Shown here: positions 1-6,580 of the stretch, one piece after another
Layout: each line of letters opens with the position of its first letter
How positions within the stretch are numbered: the stretch's first letter is position 1
Assembly: GCF_023661085.1 (NCBI RefSeq)
Contig: NZ_JAHDJT010000008.1
Span: 1 to 15,041 of the forward strand
DNA from: Wolbachia pipientis
Lineage (GTDB): Bacteria; Pseudomonadota; Alphaproteobacteria; Rickettsiales; Anaplasmataceae
DNA: 15,041 nucleotides
Direction: 5' to 3'
The notes under the pieces: generated by a model
Told to the model about the DNA's origin: nothing
Database searches by the model: none
The model's input: the letters and a program-made list of their open reading frames with translations, nothing else
Made by a program: the position numbers and the translations under genes

Positions 1-16
1 AAATAGCTTCAATACT

Positions 17-45
17 ATAATAAGGGTAACGACGAAGGTTGTCAA
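17..45 (-). promoter_or_regulatory. sigma70-type promoter directed out of the left edge
   Basis: Read on the minus strand there is TTGACA (40-45), a 17-base spacer and TATTAT (17-22), preceded by an A-rich run that could act as an UP element. The element is clearly related to the plus-strand promoter at 5184-5212. The two share the -35 surroundings, the exact 17-base spacing, the upstream A-run and the early transcribed TGAAGCTATTT. The transcript would leave the window, so its gene cannot be named. The hexamers and spacing are seen directly; activity is inferred. Confidence 0.6.
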
Positions 46-123
46 GTAGTTTTTTTCGTTTCTGCTGGATGACATACGCTGCTAAAGGTTTGTTATATGG
101 CTATGCAAAAGGTCTATTTACTC

Positions 124-146
124 TAAGTATATTACATGTATACTTA
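124..146. repeat. inverted repeat upstream of typA
   Basis: Perfect 8-base arms TAAGTATA (124-131) and TATACTTA (139-146) flank a 7-base spacer, 30 bases before the typA start. It lies where a promoter or operator would be expected, but no convincing -35/-10 pair was found for typA. The AT-only arms could be chance in this AT-rich DNA. Confidence 0.3.
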
Positions 147-175
147 TTACTAAATTAAATTTGAAATAATAAGAA

Positions 176-2005
176 ATGAATGAATTTAAATCAATCCGTA
201 ATATTGCGATAATTGCGCATGTTGACCACGGCAAAACTACTTTACTCGATAACATGTTAAAACAAAGTGGCACGTTTCGTGAAAATCAAGAAGTTCAAGA
301 ACGAGTGATGGATAGTGGCGATCAAGAGCGTGAACGCGGAATTACAATACTTGCAAAATGTACGTCAATAATGTGGGGCGATGAAAAAATCAACATTATC
401 GATACACCGGGGCATGCGGACTTTGGTGGAGAAGTAGAAAGGGTGCTATGTATGGCAGATGGTGTGTTGCTGCTGGTTGATGCTGCAGAAGGTCCCATGC
501 CACAGACTAAGTTTGTGTTATCAAAAGCACTAAAAGCAGATTTGAAGCCGATTGTGATAATCAATAAGATCGATCGGCCAGACAGCAGAATTGATGAAGT
601 GTTGAACGAAATATATGAATTGTTTTTTAACCTTGATGCAACTAACGAACAGCTTGATTTTCCAGTGTTGTACGCTTCTGGTAGAAATGGCTGGTGTGTT
701 AAAGAACTCTCTGACGAAAGAAAAGATTTAAGCCCATTATTTTCAACGGTTATAGATTATATAAAACCATCTATTTACGACCAAAGTGTACCTTTTGCTA
801 TGCTGGTTACTTTACTTGAGTCTGATAAGTTTCTTGGCAGGATATTGACAGGGAAAGTTTACCAAGGAATCGCAAAAGTCAATTCAGACCTCAAGGTACT
901 CGATCTTGATGGTAAGGTAGTTGAGCGAGGAAGGCTGACTAAGTTACTTTCATTTTCTGGCTTAAAACGTATTCCAGTAGAACAAGCCGTAGCGGGAGAT
1001 ATAATAGCAGTTACAGGACTTGAGAAAGCTTCAGTTTCAGACACTATAGCAGCACCAGAGGTTACAACTGCAATAAGCTCGACTCCGGTCGATCTGCCAA
1101 CAATGGCAATTACTATAAGCGTTAATGATTCACCTTTCGCTGGGCAAGAGGGAACAAAGCTTACTTCCACTGTCATAAAGGATCGTTTATATGCAGAAGC
1201 TGAGACAAATGTTGCGATTACTGTGACTCCGACACCCAGTGGCGAGGCATTTGAAGTGGGTGGACGTGGTGAGCTACAGCTTGGAGTTTTAATTGAAAAT
1301 ATGAGAAGGGAAGGCTTTGAGCTTTCTGTTTCGCGTCCTCGTGTATTATTTAAAGAAGAAGATGGTAAAAAGCTTGAACCTATAGAAGAAGTGGTAATCG
1401 ATGTAGATGATGAGTATAGTGGAGTCATCATGGAGAAACTCAACTTCCGAAAAGGTGAAGTGACTGACATGAGACCTTCTGGCAATGGAAGAACAAGGTT
1501 AACATTTTTAGTGCCATCAAGGGGGTTAATCGGTTATCAAGGGGAGTTTTTAACCGATTCTCGCGGTACTGGTATCATCAACCGTTTATTTCACAGTTAT
1601 GCTCCTCATAAAGGTCCAATTTCTGGAAGACGCAATGGAGTGTTAATTTCCACTGATAAAGGTGAGGCTGTGGCGTATGCAATTTTTAATTTACAAGACA
1701 GGGGAATTATGTTTATCAAGCCACAAGACAAAGTATATTGCGGTATGATTGTTGGTCAGCACAGCCGCGACAATGATTTGGAGATAAATGTACTTAAAGG
1801 CAAGCAGCTGACAAATATAAGAGCTGCAGGTAGTGATGAAGCTATAAAACTTACTCCGCCAAAAATAATGACTTTGGAAGAGATGATAGCATATATAGAT
1901 GATGATGAACTGGTGGAAGTCACTCCAAAGTCTATACGGTTACGCAAGAAATTTCTTGATCCAAATGAGCGTAAGCGTGCAGGAAGAGCGAAGAATAAGG
2001 AGTAA
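176..2005 (+). CDS. typA: TypA/BipA translational GTPase
   Basis: This is a ribosome-binding GTPase of the EF-G/LepA superfamily that assists 50S assembly and translation under stress; it acts in the cytosol on 70S ribosomes. The 609-residue length is normal for the family. G1 AHVDHGKT is at residues 14-21, the switch-I RGIT at 54-57, G3 DTPGH at 76-80 and G4 NKID at 130-133. The C-terminal half has the family's EF-G-like domains, including GGRGELQLG and SRGLIGYQGEF-type segments, and a basic tail. The ATG at 176 is preceded by AATAAGAA, a weak ribosome site typical of this genome. The ORF begins directly with the conserved IRNIAIIAHVDHGK region, which leaves little doubt about the start. It is followed after 63 bases by the Rpn-family gene, which has its own promoter. 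Confidence 0.97.
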   Translation: MNEFKSIRNIAIIAHVDHGKTTLLDNMLKQSGTFRENQEVQERVMDSGDQERERGITILAKCTSIMWGDEKINIIDTPGHADFGGEVERVLCMADGVLLLVDAAEGPMPQTKFVLSKALKADLKPIVIINKIDRPDSRIDEVLNEIYELFFNLDATNEQLDFPVLYASGRNGWCVKELSDERKDLSPLFSTVIDYIKPSIYDQSVPFAMLVTLLESDKFLGRILTGKVYQGIAKVNSDLKVLDLDGKVVERGRLTKLLSFSGLKRIPVEQAVAGDIIAVTGLEKASVSDTIAAPEVTTAISSTPVDLPTMAITISVNDSPFAGQEGTKLTSTVIKDRLYAEAETNVAITVTPTPSGEAFEVGGRGELQLGVLIENMRREGFELSVSRPRVLFKEEDGKKLEPIEEVVIDVDDEYSGVIMEKLNFRKGEVTDMRPSGNGRTRLTFLVPSRGLIGYQGEFLTDSRGTGIINRLFHSYAPHKGPISGRRNGVLISTDKGEAVAYAIFNLQDRGIMFIKPQDKVYCGMIVGQHSRDNDLEINVLKGKQLTNIRAAGSDEAIKLTPPKIMTLEEMIAYIDDDELVEVTPKSIRLRKKFLDPNERKRAGRAKNKE

Positions 2006-2012
2006 TCAGAAG

Positions 2013-2041
2013 TTGAATATCTGCAAAAGATAGTGTATAAT
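2013..2041 (+). promoter_or_regulatory. sigma70-type promoter for the Rpn-mrp pair
   Basis: TTGAAT (2013-2018), a 17-base spacer and a consensus TATAAT (2036-2041) lie just after the typA stop. Transcription would start near 2048, about 20 bases before the ATG at 2069. No promoter could be picked out in the 7 bases between the Rpn gene and mrp, so this is the likeliest promoter for both. Hexamers and spacing are seen; use is inferred. Confidence 0.6.
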
Positions 2042-2068
2042 TATTAATGGTTTTTAAGTAAATCTCTT

Positions 2069-2929
2069 ATGGTTTTGTCAAAGTTTCTAGATCCAAAAAA
2101 CAACTATGCCTTTAGGCGTATCTTTGGTACTGAGAAAAATAAAGATATTCTAATTCATTTTCTAAATGATATTTTAGGTCACATTGGTGAAGTTGAAATA
2201 AAGGATGTAACCTTTCTTAGTCCCATTCAAAACCCTGATATTGCTGCCAAAAAGGAAAGTATTGTCGACGTATTATGTAGAGACTCTACAGGTGTCCAAA
2301 AAATTGTTGAGATGCAGGTCGCTAGGACCAGTGGCTTTGAAAAACGCGCCCAATACTATGCTGCTAAAGCCTATTCAAGCCAAGCTGACATAGGTGCCCG
2401 ATATCAAGACCTTAAAGGAGTTATCTTTATTGCCATCACTGATTTTGTTCTATTTCCTAATAAACCAGAGTACAAATCTGATCACGTTACTCTTGATCAG
2501 AAAACCTTCAAACATGACCTGGAGGATTTTAGTTTTACTTTCATAGAACTACCGAAATTTCCAAAAACAAAAGAGGATCAACTAGAAAGCATAGTTGAAA
2601 AATGGTGTTATTTTTTCAGATATGCAAATGAGACTAGTGACGAGGATTTGAGAAAAATAGTAGGAAATGATGAAATTATCGGCAGGGCTTATGATGAGTT
2701 GAACCAATACAACTGGAGTGAAGAAGAGCGTTTTACGTATAATCAAGATAAGAAACGTGAAGATGACAATTTATCCTGCCTTAACCAAAAATTTGATGAA
2801 GGCATGGAGAGAGGAAAAATTGAAGTTGCAAGAAACCTACTTAAGGCTGGCATCTCTATTGATATTATCTCTCAAACAACTGGCCTTCCCCAAGCTGAAA
2901 TTAAACAACTTCAGGAAGAAGTCACCTAA
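2069..2929 (+). CDS. Rpn family PD-(D/E)XK nuclease / putative transposase
   Basis: This 286-residue protein belongs to the Rpn/PD-(D/E)XK nuclease-transposase family, which is abundant and multicopy in Wolbachia and Rickettsia. Characterised E. coli Rpn proteins are DNA endonucleases that promote RecA-independent recombination. The N-terminus has the family start (KFLDPKNNYAFRRIFG, residues 5-20). The likely catalytic residues are Asp67 in IVDVL and the Glu81-x-Gln83 pair in VEMQV. The C-terminus has a basic helix (GKIEVARNLLKAG) and a small helical segment ending GLPQAEIKQL, usual for the family. The reading frame is intact, so the enzyme may be active. It has its own promoter and sits only 7 bases before mrp. 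Its bases 2718-2929 also stay open in the mrp frame, which makes mrp look falsely longer. No terminal inverted repeats or target duplication were found around it. Confidence 0.85.
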   Translation: MVLSKFLDPKNNYAFRRIFGTEKNKDILIHFLNDILGHIGEVEIKDVTFLSPIQNPDIAAKKESIVDVLCRDSTGVQKIVEMQVARTSGFEKRAQYYAAKAYSSQADIGARYQDLKGVIFIAITDFVLFPNKPEYKSDHVTLDQKTFKHDLEDFSFTFIELPKFPKTKEDQLESIVEKWCYFFRYANETSDEDLRKIVGNDEIIGRAYDELNQYNWSEEERFTYNQDKKREDDNLSCLNQKFDEGMERGKIEVARNLLKAGISIDIISQTTGLPQAEIKQLQEEVT

Positions 2930-2936
2930 AGGCCTA

Positions 2937-3953
2937 ATGATCGACAAAGAAGTTGTAAGAGAGAGCTTAAAAAAAGTCATAGAGCAAAAAAGTGGTAAAA
3001 ATGTAATCGCTCTTGGCATAATATCCTCAATTGTTATTAAGGGCAGAGATGTTGGTTTTGCGATTGAAATTTCTGGTAACACACAAGCAAATGAAGGATT
3101 GAGAAGAAATTGTGAAAAAGCTGTTAAAGCTATACCAGGAGTAGGAAAAGTGACCGTGGTTGCTGCCGGTCAAAAGCAAGCTGAACAACAAAGAGCTAAA
3201 CTACATATCAAGGGAGTGAAGAATATAATTGTTGTTGCCTCTGGTAAAGGAGGTGTGGGTAAATCTACAGTTGCACTAAATCTCGCATTTTCATTGGCAA
3301 AATTAAAGCGCAAAGTTGCACTAGTTGATGCAGATATATATGGTCCTTCGATTCCCAAAATGCTTGGTGCTGAGGAATTAAAGCTAAAAATACATGATGG
3401 CAAGGCAATTCCTATAGAAAAGTATGGGTTACATACTATTTCAATCGGCTATTTTATCGATAAAGATCGTGCAGCAATATGGCGTGGACCTATGATCACG
3501 AAAGCACTTTATAATTTGCTAATGGGAACGAGATGGTCCGGTATAGAGTATTTGATAGTTGATACGCCACCTGGAACCGGCGATGTGCATTTAAGTCTGA
3601 TGGAGAATTTTAACTTGACCGGGGCGATAATAGTCTCAACTCCACAGGAGCTTGCTTTAATCGAAGCTTGTAAAATTTACGATATGTTTACAAAGTTTAG
3701 CGTGCCGATTATTGGCATCGTGGAAAATATGAGCCACTTTACTCAAGACAACTTAAAAACATATATATTTGGAAAAGATGGCGCAAAAAAAATGTCCGAA
3801 GAATTAGGAATCAAACTCTTAGGCAAAGTTCCTTTAGATCCACAAATATGCCATGCTTCTGATTGTGGAAATCCTTTAATGCTAAGTGAAGGTTTAGCAG
3901 GAATTTATGAAGACATTGCTAAGGATGTTGAGTCTTTTTTAAATAGTCTGTAA
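2937..3953 (+). CDS. mrp: Mrp/ApbC/NBP35-family Fe-S carrier P-loop ATPase
   Basis: This is a cytosolic P-loop ATPase of the Mrp/ApbC/NBP35 group, whose members bind and pass on [4Fe-4S] clusters. With the ATG at 2937 it has 338 residues. An N-terminal DUF59/MIP18-like domain (about 1-78) is followed by the ParA/Mrp ATPase domain. Visible motifs are the deviant Walker A GKGGVGKS (103-110), DADIYGPSIP (131-140) and DTPPGTGD (209-216). The in-frame extension back to 2718 lies inside the Rpn gene, lacks homology and was dropped. The usual CxxC after ENMS, which ligates the cluster, is absent: residues 263-279 run ENMSHFTQDNLKTYIFG. Two other cysteines, Cys305 and Cys310, lie near the C-terminus. 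Identity is secure, but cluster binding cannot be assumed. A terminator hairpin overlaps its stop codon. Confidence 0.93.
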   Translation: MIDKEVVRESLKKVIEQKSGKNVIALGIISSIVIKGRDVGFAIEISGNTQANEGLRRNCEKAVKAIPGVGKVTVVAAGQKQAEQQRAKLHIKGVKNIIVVASGKGGVGKSTVALNLAFSLAKLKRKVALVDADIYGPSIPKMLGAEELKLKIHDGKAIPIEKYGLHTISIGYFIDKDRAAIWRGPMITKALYNLLMGTRWSGIEYLIVDTPPGTGDVHLSLMENFNLTGAIIVSTPQELALIEACKIYDMFTKFSVPIIGIVENMSHFTQDNLKTYIFGKDGAKKMSEELGIKLLGKVPLDPQICHASDCGNPLMLSEGLAGIYEDIAKDVESFLNSL

Positions 3954-3973
3954 AGACTATTTAAACTATTTTT
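3938..3973 (+). terminator. intrinsic terminator containing the mrp stop codon
   Basis: A perfect 12-base-pair stem, TTTAAATAGTCT (3938-3949) with AGACTATTTAAA (3954-3965), closes a 4-base loop GTAA. A T-rich run (3969-3973) follows. The TAA stop of mrp (3951-3953) lies in the loop, so the last four sense codons form the 5' arm. The stem is AT-rich but long. Base pairing is seen directly; termination is inferred. Confidence 0.6.
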
Positions 3974-4013
3974 AAAACAGATAAAATGTAATTTCAGGGT
4001 TAGCGTGAATAGA

Positions 4014-5168
4014 ATGAATTATGATGTAATCATTTCAGGAGGCGGGTTGCTTGGTCTTATTACTGCGATTGGCCTAAGTAATGACTCTGTGTCTGTAGCT
4101 GTGATCGAGAAAAATAGCCTACCGCGCGTGATTGATGACAATCGAACATTTGCTATTTCTCAGGGATCGAAGAAAATACTGGAAAAATTAGGGATTTGGC
4201 AGTTCATAGAGAGCAAAGCTGAACCGATACTTGATATATGCATATTAGATGGAAATAGTCCGGTTACTGTGCATTATGATCATAAAATGGTCGGTGAAGA
4301 GCCAATGGGCTATGTTATCAATAACGCTACCATATGGAGTGCAATCAATAATAATTTTTTGAATAAACTGAATATATACTTTCCGCATTCTTATAAAACA
4401 ATCGCTTGTGATGCAGGATTTGCGGAAGTTACTCTTGACGATAGTCGGCAATTAATATCATCGCTACTTATCTGCGCTGAAGGTAAACACTCCAAACTAC
4501 CGGAGTTATTTTCTATACCAGTAATAAAATTTGATTATAAACAAAGTAGCATAGTATTTAATGTAGAACATGAACTGCACCACCAAAACTTAGCTGTGGA
4601 GCGGTTTTTTCCCGGTGGTCCATTTGCGATTCTGCCGATGAAGGGTGGTCATACTTCTTCGATAGTTTGGACAGAAAAATCTGAAATTTCAAAAATGCTG
4701 ATGAGCTTATCTGAAGAAGAGTTTATCGCAGAACTCAAAAAAAGATTTGGATCTTACTTGGGAGAAATAAAATTAGAGGGTGAAAGAAAATCTTATCCTT
4801 TAAGCTTTGCTTTTGCAAAAAAGCTGCATAAAGGCAGGGTTTTGCTTATTGGCGATGCGGCCCATTCGATTCATCCAGTTGCAGGACAGGGGCTTAATCT
4901 TGGAATTAGAGACATAGAAAGTGTTATAAGACACATAACTGCTGCAAAAGCGTCTGGCATTGACGTTGGCAGTAGTTATCTGCTGAAGAGAATTTCACGC
5001 GATAGATGCTTTGATAATTTTAGCATGGCGCTTACAACTGATGGATTAAACAGGGTATTTTCCAACAGAATATTCTGCGCTAAAGTACTGAGAAATCTTG
5101 GTTTAATGGTAGTTGAAAATTCAAGTTTCCTCAAAAAACATTTCATACGTCATGCTATGGGACTATAG
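4014..5168 (+). CDS. UbiH/UbiF-type FAD-dependent ubiquinone biosynthesis hydroxylase
   Basis: This is a flavoprotein mono-oxygenase of the UbiH/UbiF/UbiI/UbiL group that hydroxylates the aromatic ring of ubiquinone precursors. It counts 384 residues from the ATG at 4014. The N-terminal FAD-binding motif is GGGLLG (residues 9-14). The family's D-x-R motif appears in DNRTFAIS (42-49). The middle motif, normally ADG..S, reads AEGKHS (155-160), a conservative change. The second FAD motif GDAAHSIHPVAGQGLNLG covers 280-297 and is complete. A GTG at 4005, three codons upstream with AGGG six bases before it, is an equally possible start; ATG was chosen because family proteins usually begin a few residues before the DVIIxGGG strand. 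Which ring position it attacks (C1, C5 or C6) cannot be told. The bc1 subunit gene petA, in this window, encodes a user of the product. Confidence 0.88.
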   Translation: MNYDVIISGGGLLGLITAIGLSNDSVSVAVIEKNSLPRVIDDNRTFAISQGSKKILEKLGIWQFIESKAEPILDICILDGNSPVTVHYDHKMVGEEPMGYVINNATIWSAINNNFLNKLNIYFPHSYKTIACDAGFAEVTLDDSRQLISSLLICAEGKHSKLPELFSIPVIKFDYKQSSIVFNVEHELHHQNLAVERFFPGGPFAILPMKGGHTSSIVWTEKSEISKMLMSLSEEEFIAELKKRFGSYLGEIKLEGERKSYPLSFAFAKKLHKGRVLLIGDAAHSIHPVAGQGLNLGIRDIESVIRHITAAKASGIDVGSSYLLKRISRDRCFDNFSMALTTDGLNRVFSNRIFCAKVLRNLGLMVVENSSFLKKHFIRHAMGL

Positions 5169-5183
5169 AAACAAAAAAACTAT

Positions 5184-5212
5184 TTGACAAATCCTTTCAA
5201 CCCCCTTAGAAT
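5184..5212 (+). promoter_or_regulatory. strong sigma70-type promoter, paralogue of the one at 17-45
   Basis: A perfect TTGACA (5184-5189), a 17-base spacer and TAGAAT (5207-5212) lie behind an A-run (5172-5178). Transcription would start near 5219, in GACTGAAGCTATTT, a segment also present in the left-edge copy. No ordinary gene follows on this strand; only a 23-codon ORF and repeat-like sequence do. It may therefore drive a small RNA or be the left-over head of a lost gene. Confidence 0.6.
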
Positions 5213-5257
5213 GAGACTGAAGCTATTTGTTTAACTTCCCAATCTGTACAGGTTAAA

Positions 5258-5329
5258 ATGACAAGAAAACTTGTATTTGGCGTACTATTGTTTAATTTTT
5301 CGCACTATGTGCACTGCATGTCTTTTTAA
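5258..5329 (+). other. 23-codon mini-ORF behind the duplicated promoter
   Basis: An ATG at 5258 opens a 23-codon frame ending in TAA at 5327-5329. The start is MTRKLVFGVLLFNF, a basic N-terminus followed by a hydrophobic stretch, like the beginning of a signal peptide, with one Cys near the end. It lies about 40 bases after the predicted transcription start. No good Shine-Dalgarno site is present (only AGGTTAAA). It could be a leader peptide, the truncated head of an exported protein, or chance. Beyond it, to 5490, only short frames were found and no RNA fold was recognised. Confidence 0.25.
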
Positions 5330-5500
5330 AACTTCTGGTTTTCAAGCTGAAACGCGCTTATAAGTCGTTTAAGACATCACCCAACGCCGGATTTTAAAAT
5401 AGAGAGTGGAATAACTAGCTACCTCGGGGTTTTATTGTCTTTTTTCTCTGTTTGGTAAATTTCTTAAATATTTATAACTAAAGCAACGCCGACAATCATC

Positions 5501-5581
5501 ATTCCGCTACGTGTTAGCGGGATCTATAGCTGAAATACCGCGAATGAATTGCGGCATGACGTGGGAAAACCTTAGCTATAG
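5501..5581. repeat. Wolbachia-type palindromic repeat element
   Basis: There are three nested or adjacent inverted repeats. ATTCCGCTA (5501-5509) pairs with TAGCGGGAT (5515-5523), nine pairs including one G-T, around the loop CGTGT. CTATAGCT (5524-5531) pairs with AGCTATAG (5574-5581). Between these arms CCGC (5538-5541) pairs with GCGG (5551-5554). The first hairpin shares its ATTCC arm start and CGTG-type loop with the 14875-14897 element. Such elements are dispersed in intergenic DNA of insect Wolbachia. It lies just 3' of the unrecognised minus-strand gene, but has no T-run to make it a clear terminator. Confidence 0.6.
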
Positions 5582-5603
5582 GCCTTCCACTTTCTAGTTA
5601 TTG

Positions 5604-6389
5604 TTATAATATGCGTTGACGTTTTGCTGCTGGTTCTATAATTACTTCTTCTAGTTCATTAAACTTTTTTAATATTGAGAGTTGAAGGCTATTTGATAGC
5701 TGTTCTCCAGTTACCCAATAGATTAATTCATCAAATGACCGATTATCTGACTCTGAAAGCATGTCCTGATATTCTTCTGATGTTAAACCCCAGTTAACTG
5801 TAAGAGGTTCTATTTCGTGTTGATCGGTTGTTTCTTCTAATGTTGCAGAGTTTGGAAGGAAGCTTGCAGAATTATTTAACGTTAAAAATCCATTCTGAGT
5901 AGGCTTTTTTCTTTGCCTTAACAACCTACTATCTGTATTAGAATTCTTTGCATTAGAGTTTTCTGTTTTAGGCTTCCTTTTATCATTTGAATAAAAACGC
6001 TCTAAAATGTGCTTAGCACTAACCGTAGATTTTATCTCTAAATATATCTTGTAATCTTCTTTTTGTTGAGAATTCAATTGACTAAATAGAGTTCTAAATA
6101 AAAAAGTAGATTGATGAGCAATGACATCGAGTGTGTTAAATGCAAATCCTTTCTTTTCCTGAAACAAATCGTAAAGCACACTAAGTGCTTCGTCCCTTTT
6201 TATTGAACTCAATATGCAGTACATAACTTTAGCATGACATTTCATTATCGTTGTGTGAAGGTAGCACTGTTTATGGTGATAAGTAAGGATATTAAATATC
6301 TTCTTAAATTTGCTTGTTTGTCCATTATAAGCAAGACTATTTAAACTTTCCACCACTTCATTGTGTATGTCACTAGTACTATTACGCAT
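5604..6389 (-). CDS. hypothetical protein with nuclear-localisation-like basic motifs
   Basis: I do not recognise this 261-residue protein. Residues 1-135 look mostly alpha-helical and contain several Cys and His. Residues 136-200 are low-complexity, rich in Asn, Ser, Thr and Lys, with basic clusters KRKPK (137-141) and RLLRQRKK (155-162). The rest is acidic (EEYQDMLSESD, 205-215) and the protein ends in PAAKRQRIL (253-261). That tail closely resembles the classical c-Myc nuclear localisation signal PAAKRVKLD. A basic C-terminus is also common among type IV secretion substrates of this bacterial family. No signal peptide or membrane segment is visible. The ATG at 6389 follows GTAAAGAA. The gene lies 191 bases downstream of prfA, behind a probable terminator. 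A secreted effector is an inference; an unexported protein is equally open. Confidence 0.6.
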   Translation of the reverse strand: MRNSTSDIHNEVVESLNSLAYNGQTSKFKKIFNILTYHHKQCYLHTTIMKCHAKVMYCILSSIKRDEALSVLYDLFQEKKGFAFNTLDVIAHQSTFLFRTLFSQLNSQQKEDYKIYLEIKSTVSAKHILERFYSNDKRKPKTENSNAKNSNTDSRLLRQRKKPTQNGFLTLNNSASFLPNSATLEETTDQHEIEPLTVNWGLTSEEYQDMLSESDNRSFDELIYWVTGEQLSNSLQLSILKKFNELEEVIIEPAAKRQRIL

Positions 6390-6513
6390 TTCTTTACTGC
6401 CATTATTAGTTAATATATTAGTACCGTATTAATATTTATAGAGAAATCAATAAAAATTTATCTAGATTATAAAAATAGATTAGTCTTGGTATTAAGTATT
6501 TAAGATCTCTGTG

Positions 6514-6558
6514 AAAAAAAAAGTTTAAAAAGAAACTACAACGAAATAAGCCCGTTGT
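6514..6558 (-). terminator. probable intrinsic terminator of prfA
   Basis: Read on the minus strand, ACAACG (6553-6558) pairs with CGTTGT (6538-6543) around a 9-base loop. It is followed by a T-rich stretch with a nine-T run (6514-6522). It begins 23 bases after the prfA stop codon. The stem is short, so moderate confidence. Confidence 0.45.
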
Positions 6559-6580
6559 GATTAAAAAAACAATTACAGAC

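Noticed and set aside
859..1485. Minus-strand open frame of 208 codons inside typA
   Set aside because: Antisense shadow of a highly conserved gene; Ser-rich translation without recognisable motifs and no ribosome site.
2718..2936. N-terminal extension of mrp
   Set aside because: It lies inside the Rpn coding sequence in another frame, and residues 1-73 of the extension show no Mrp-like sequence; the ATG at 2937 gives the normal family N-terminus.
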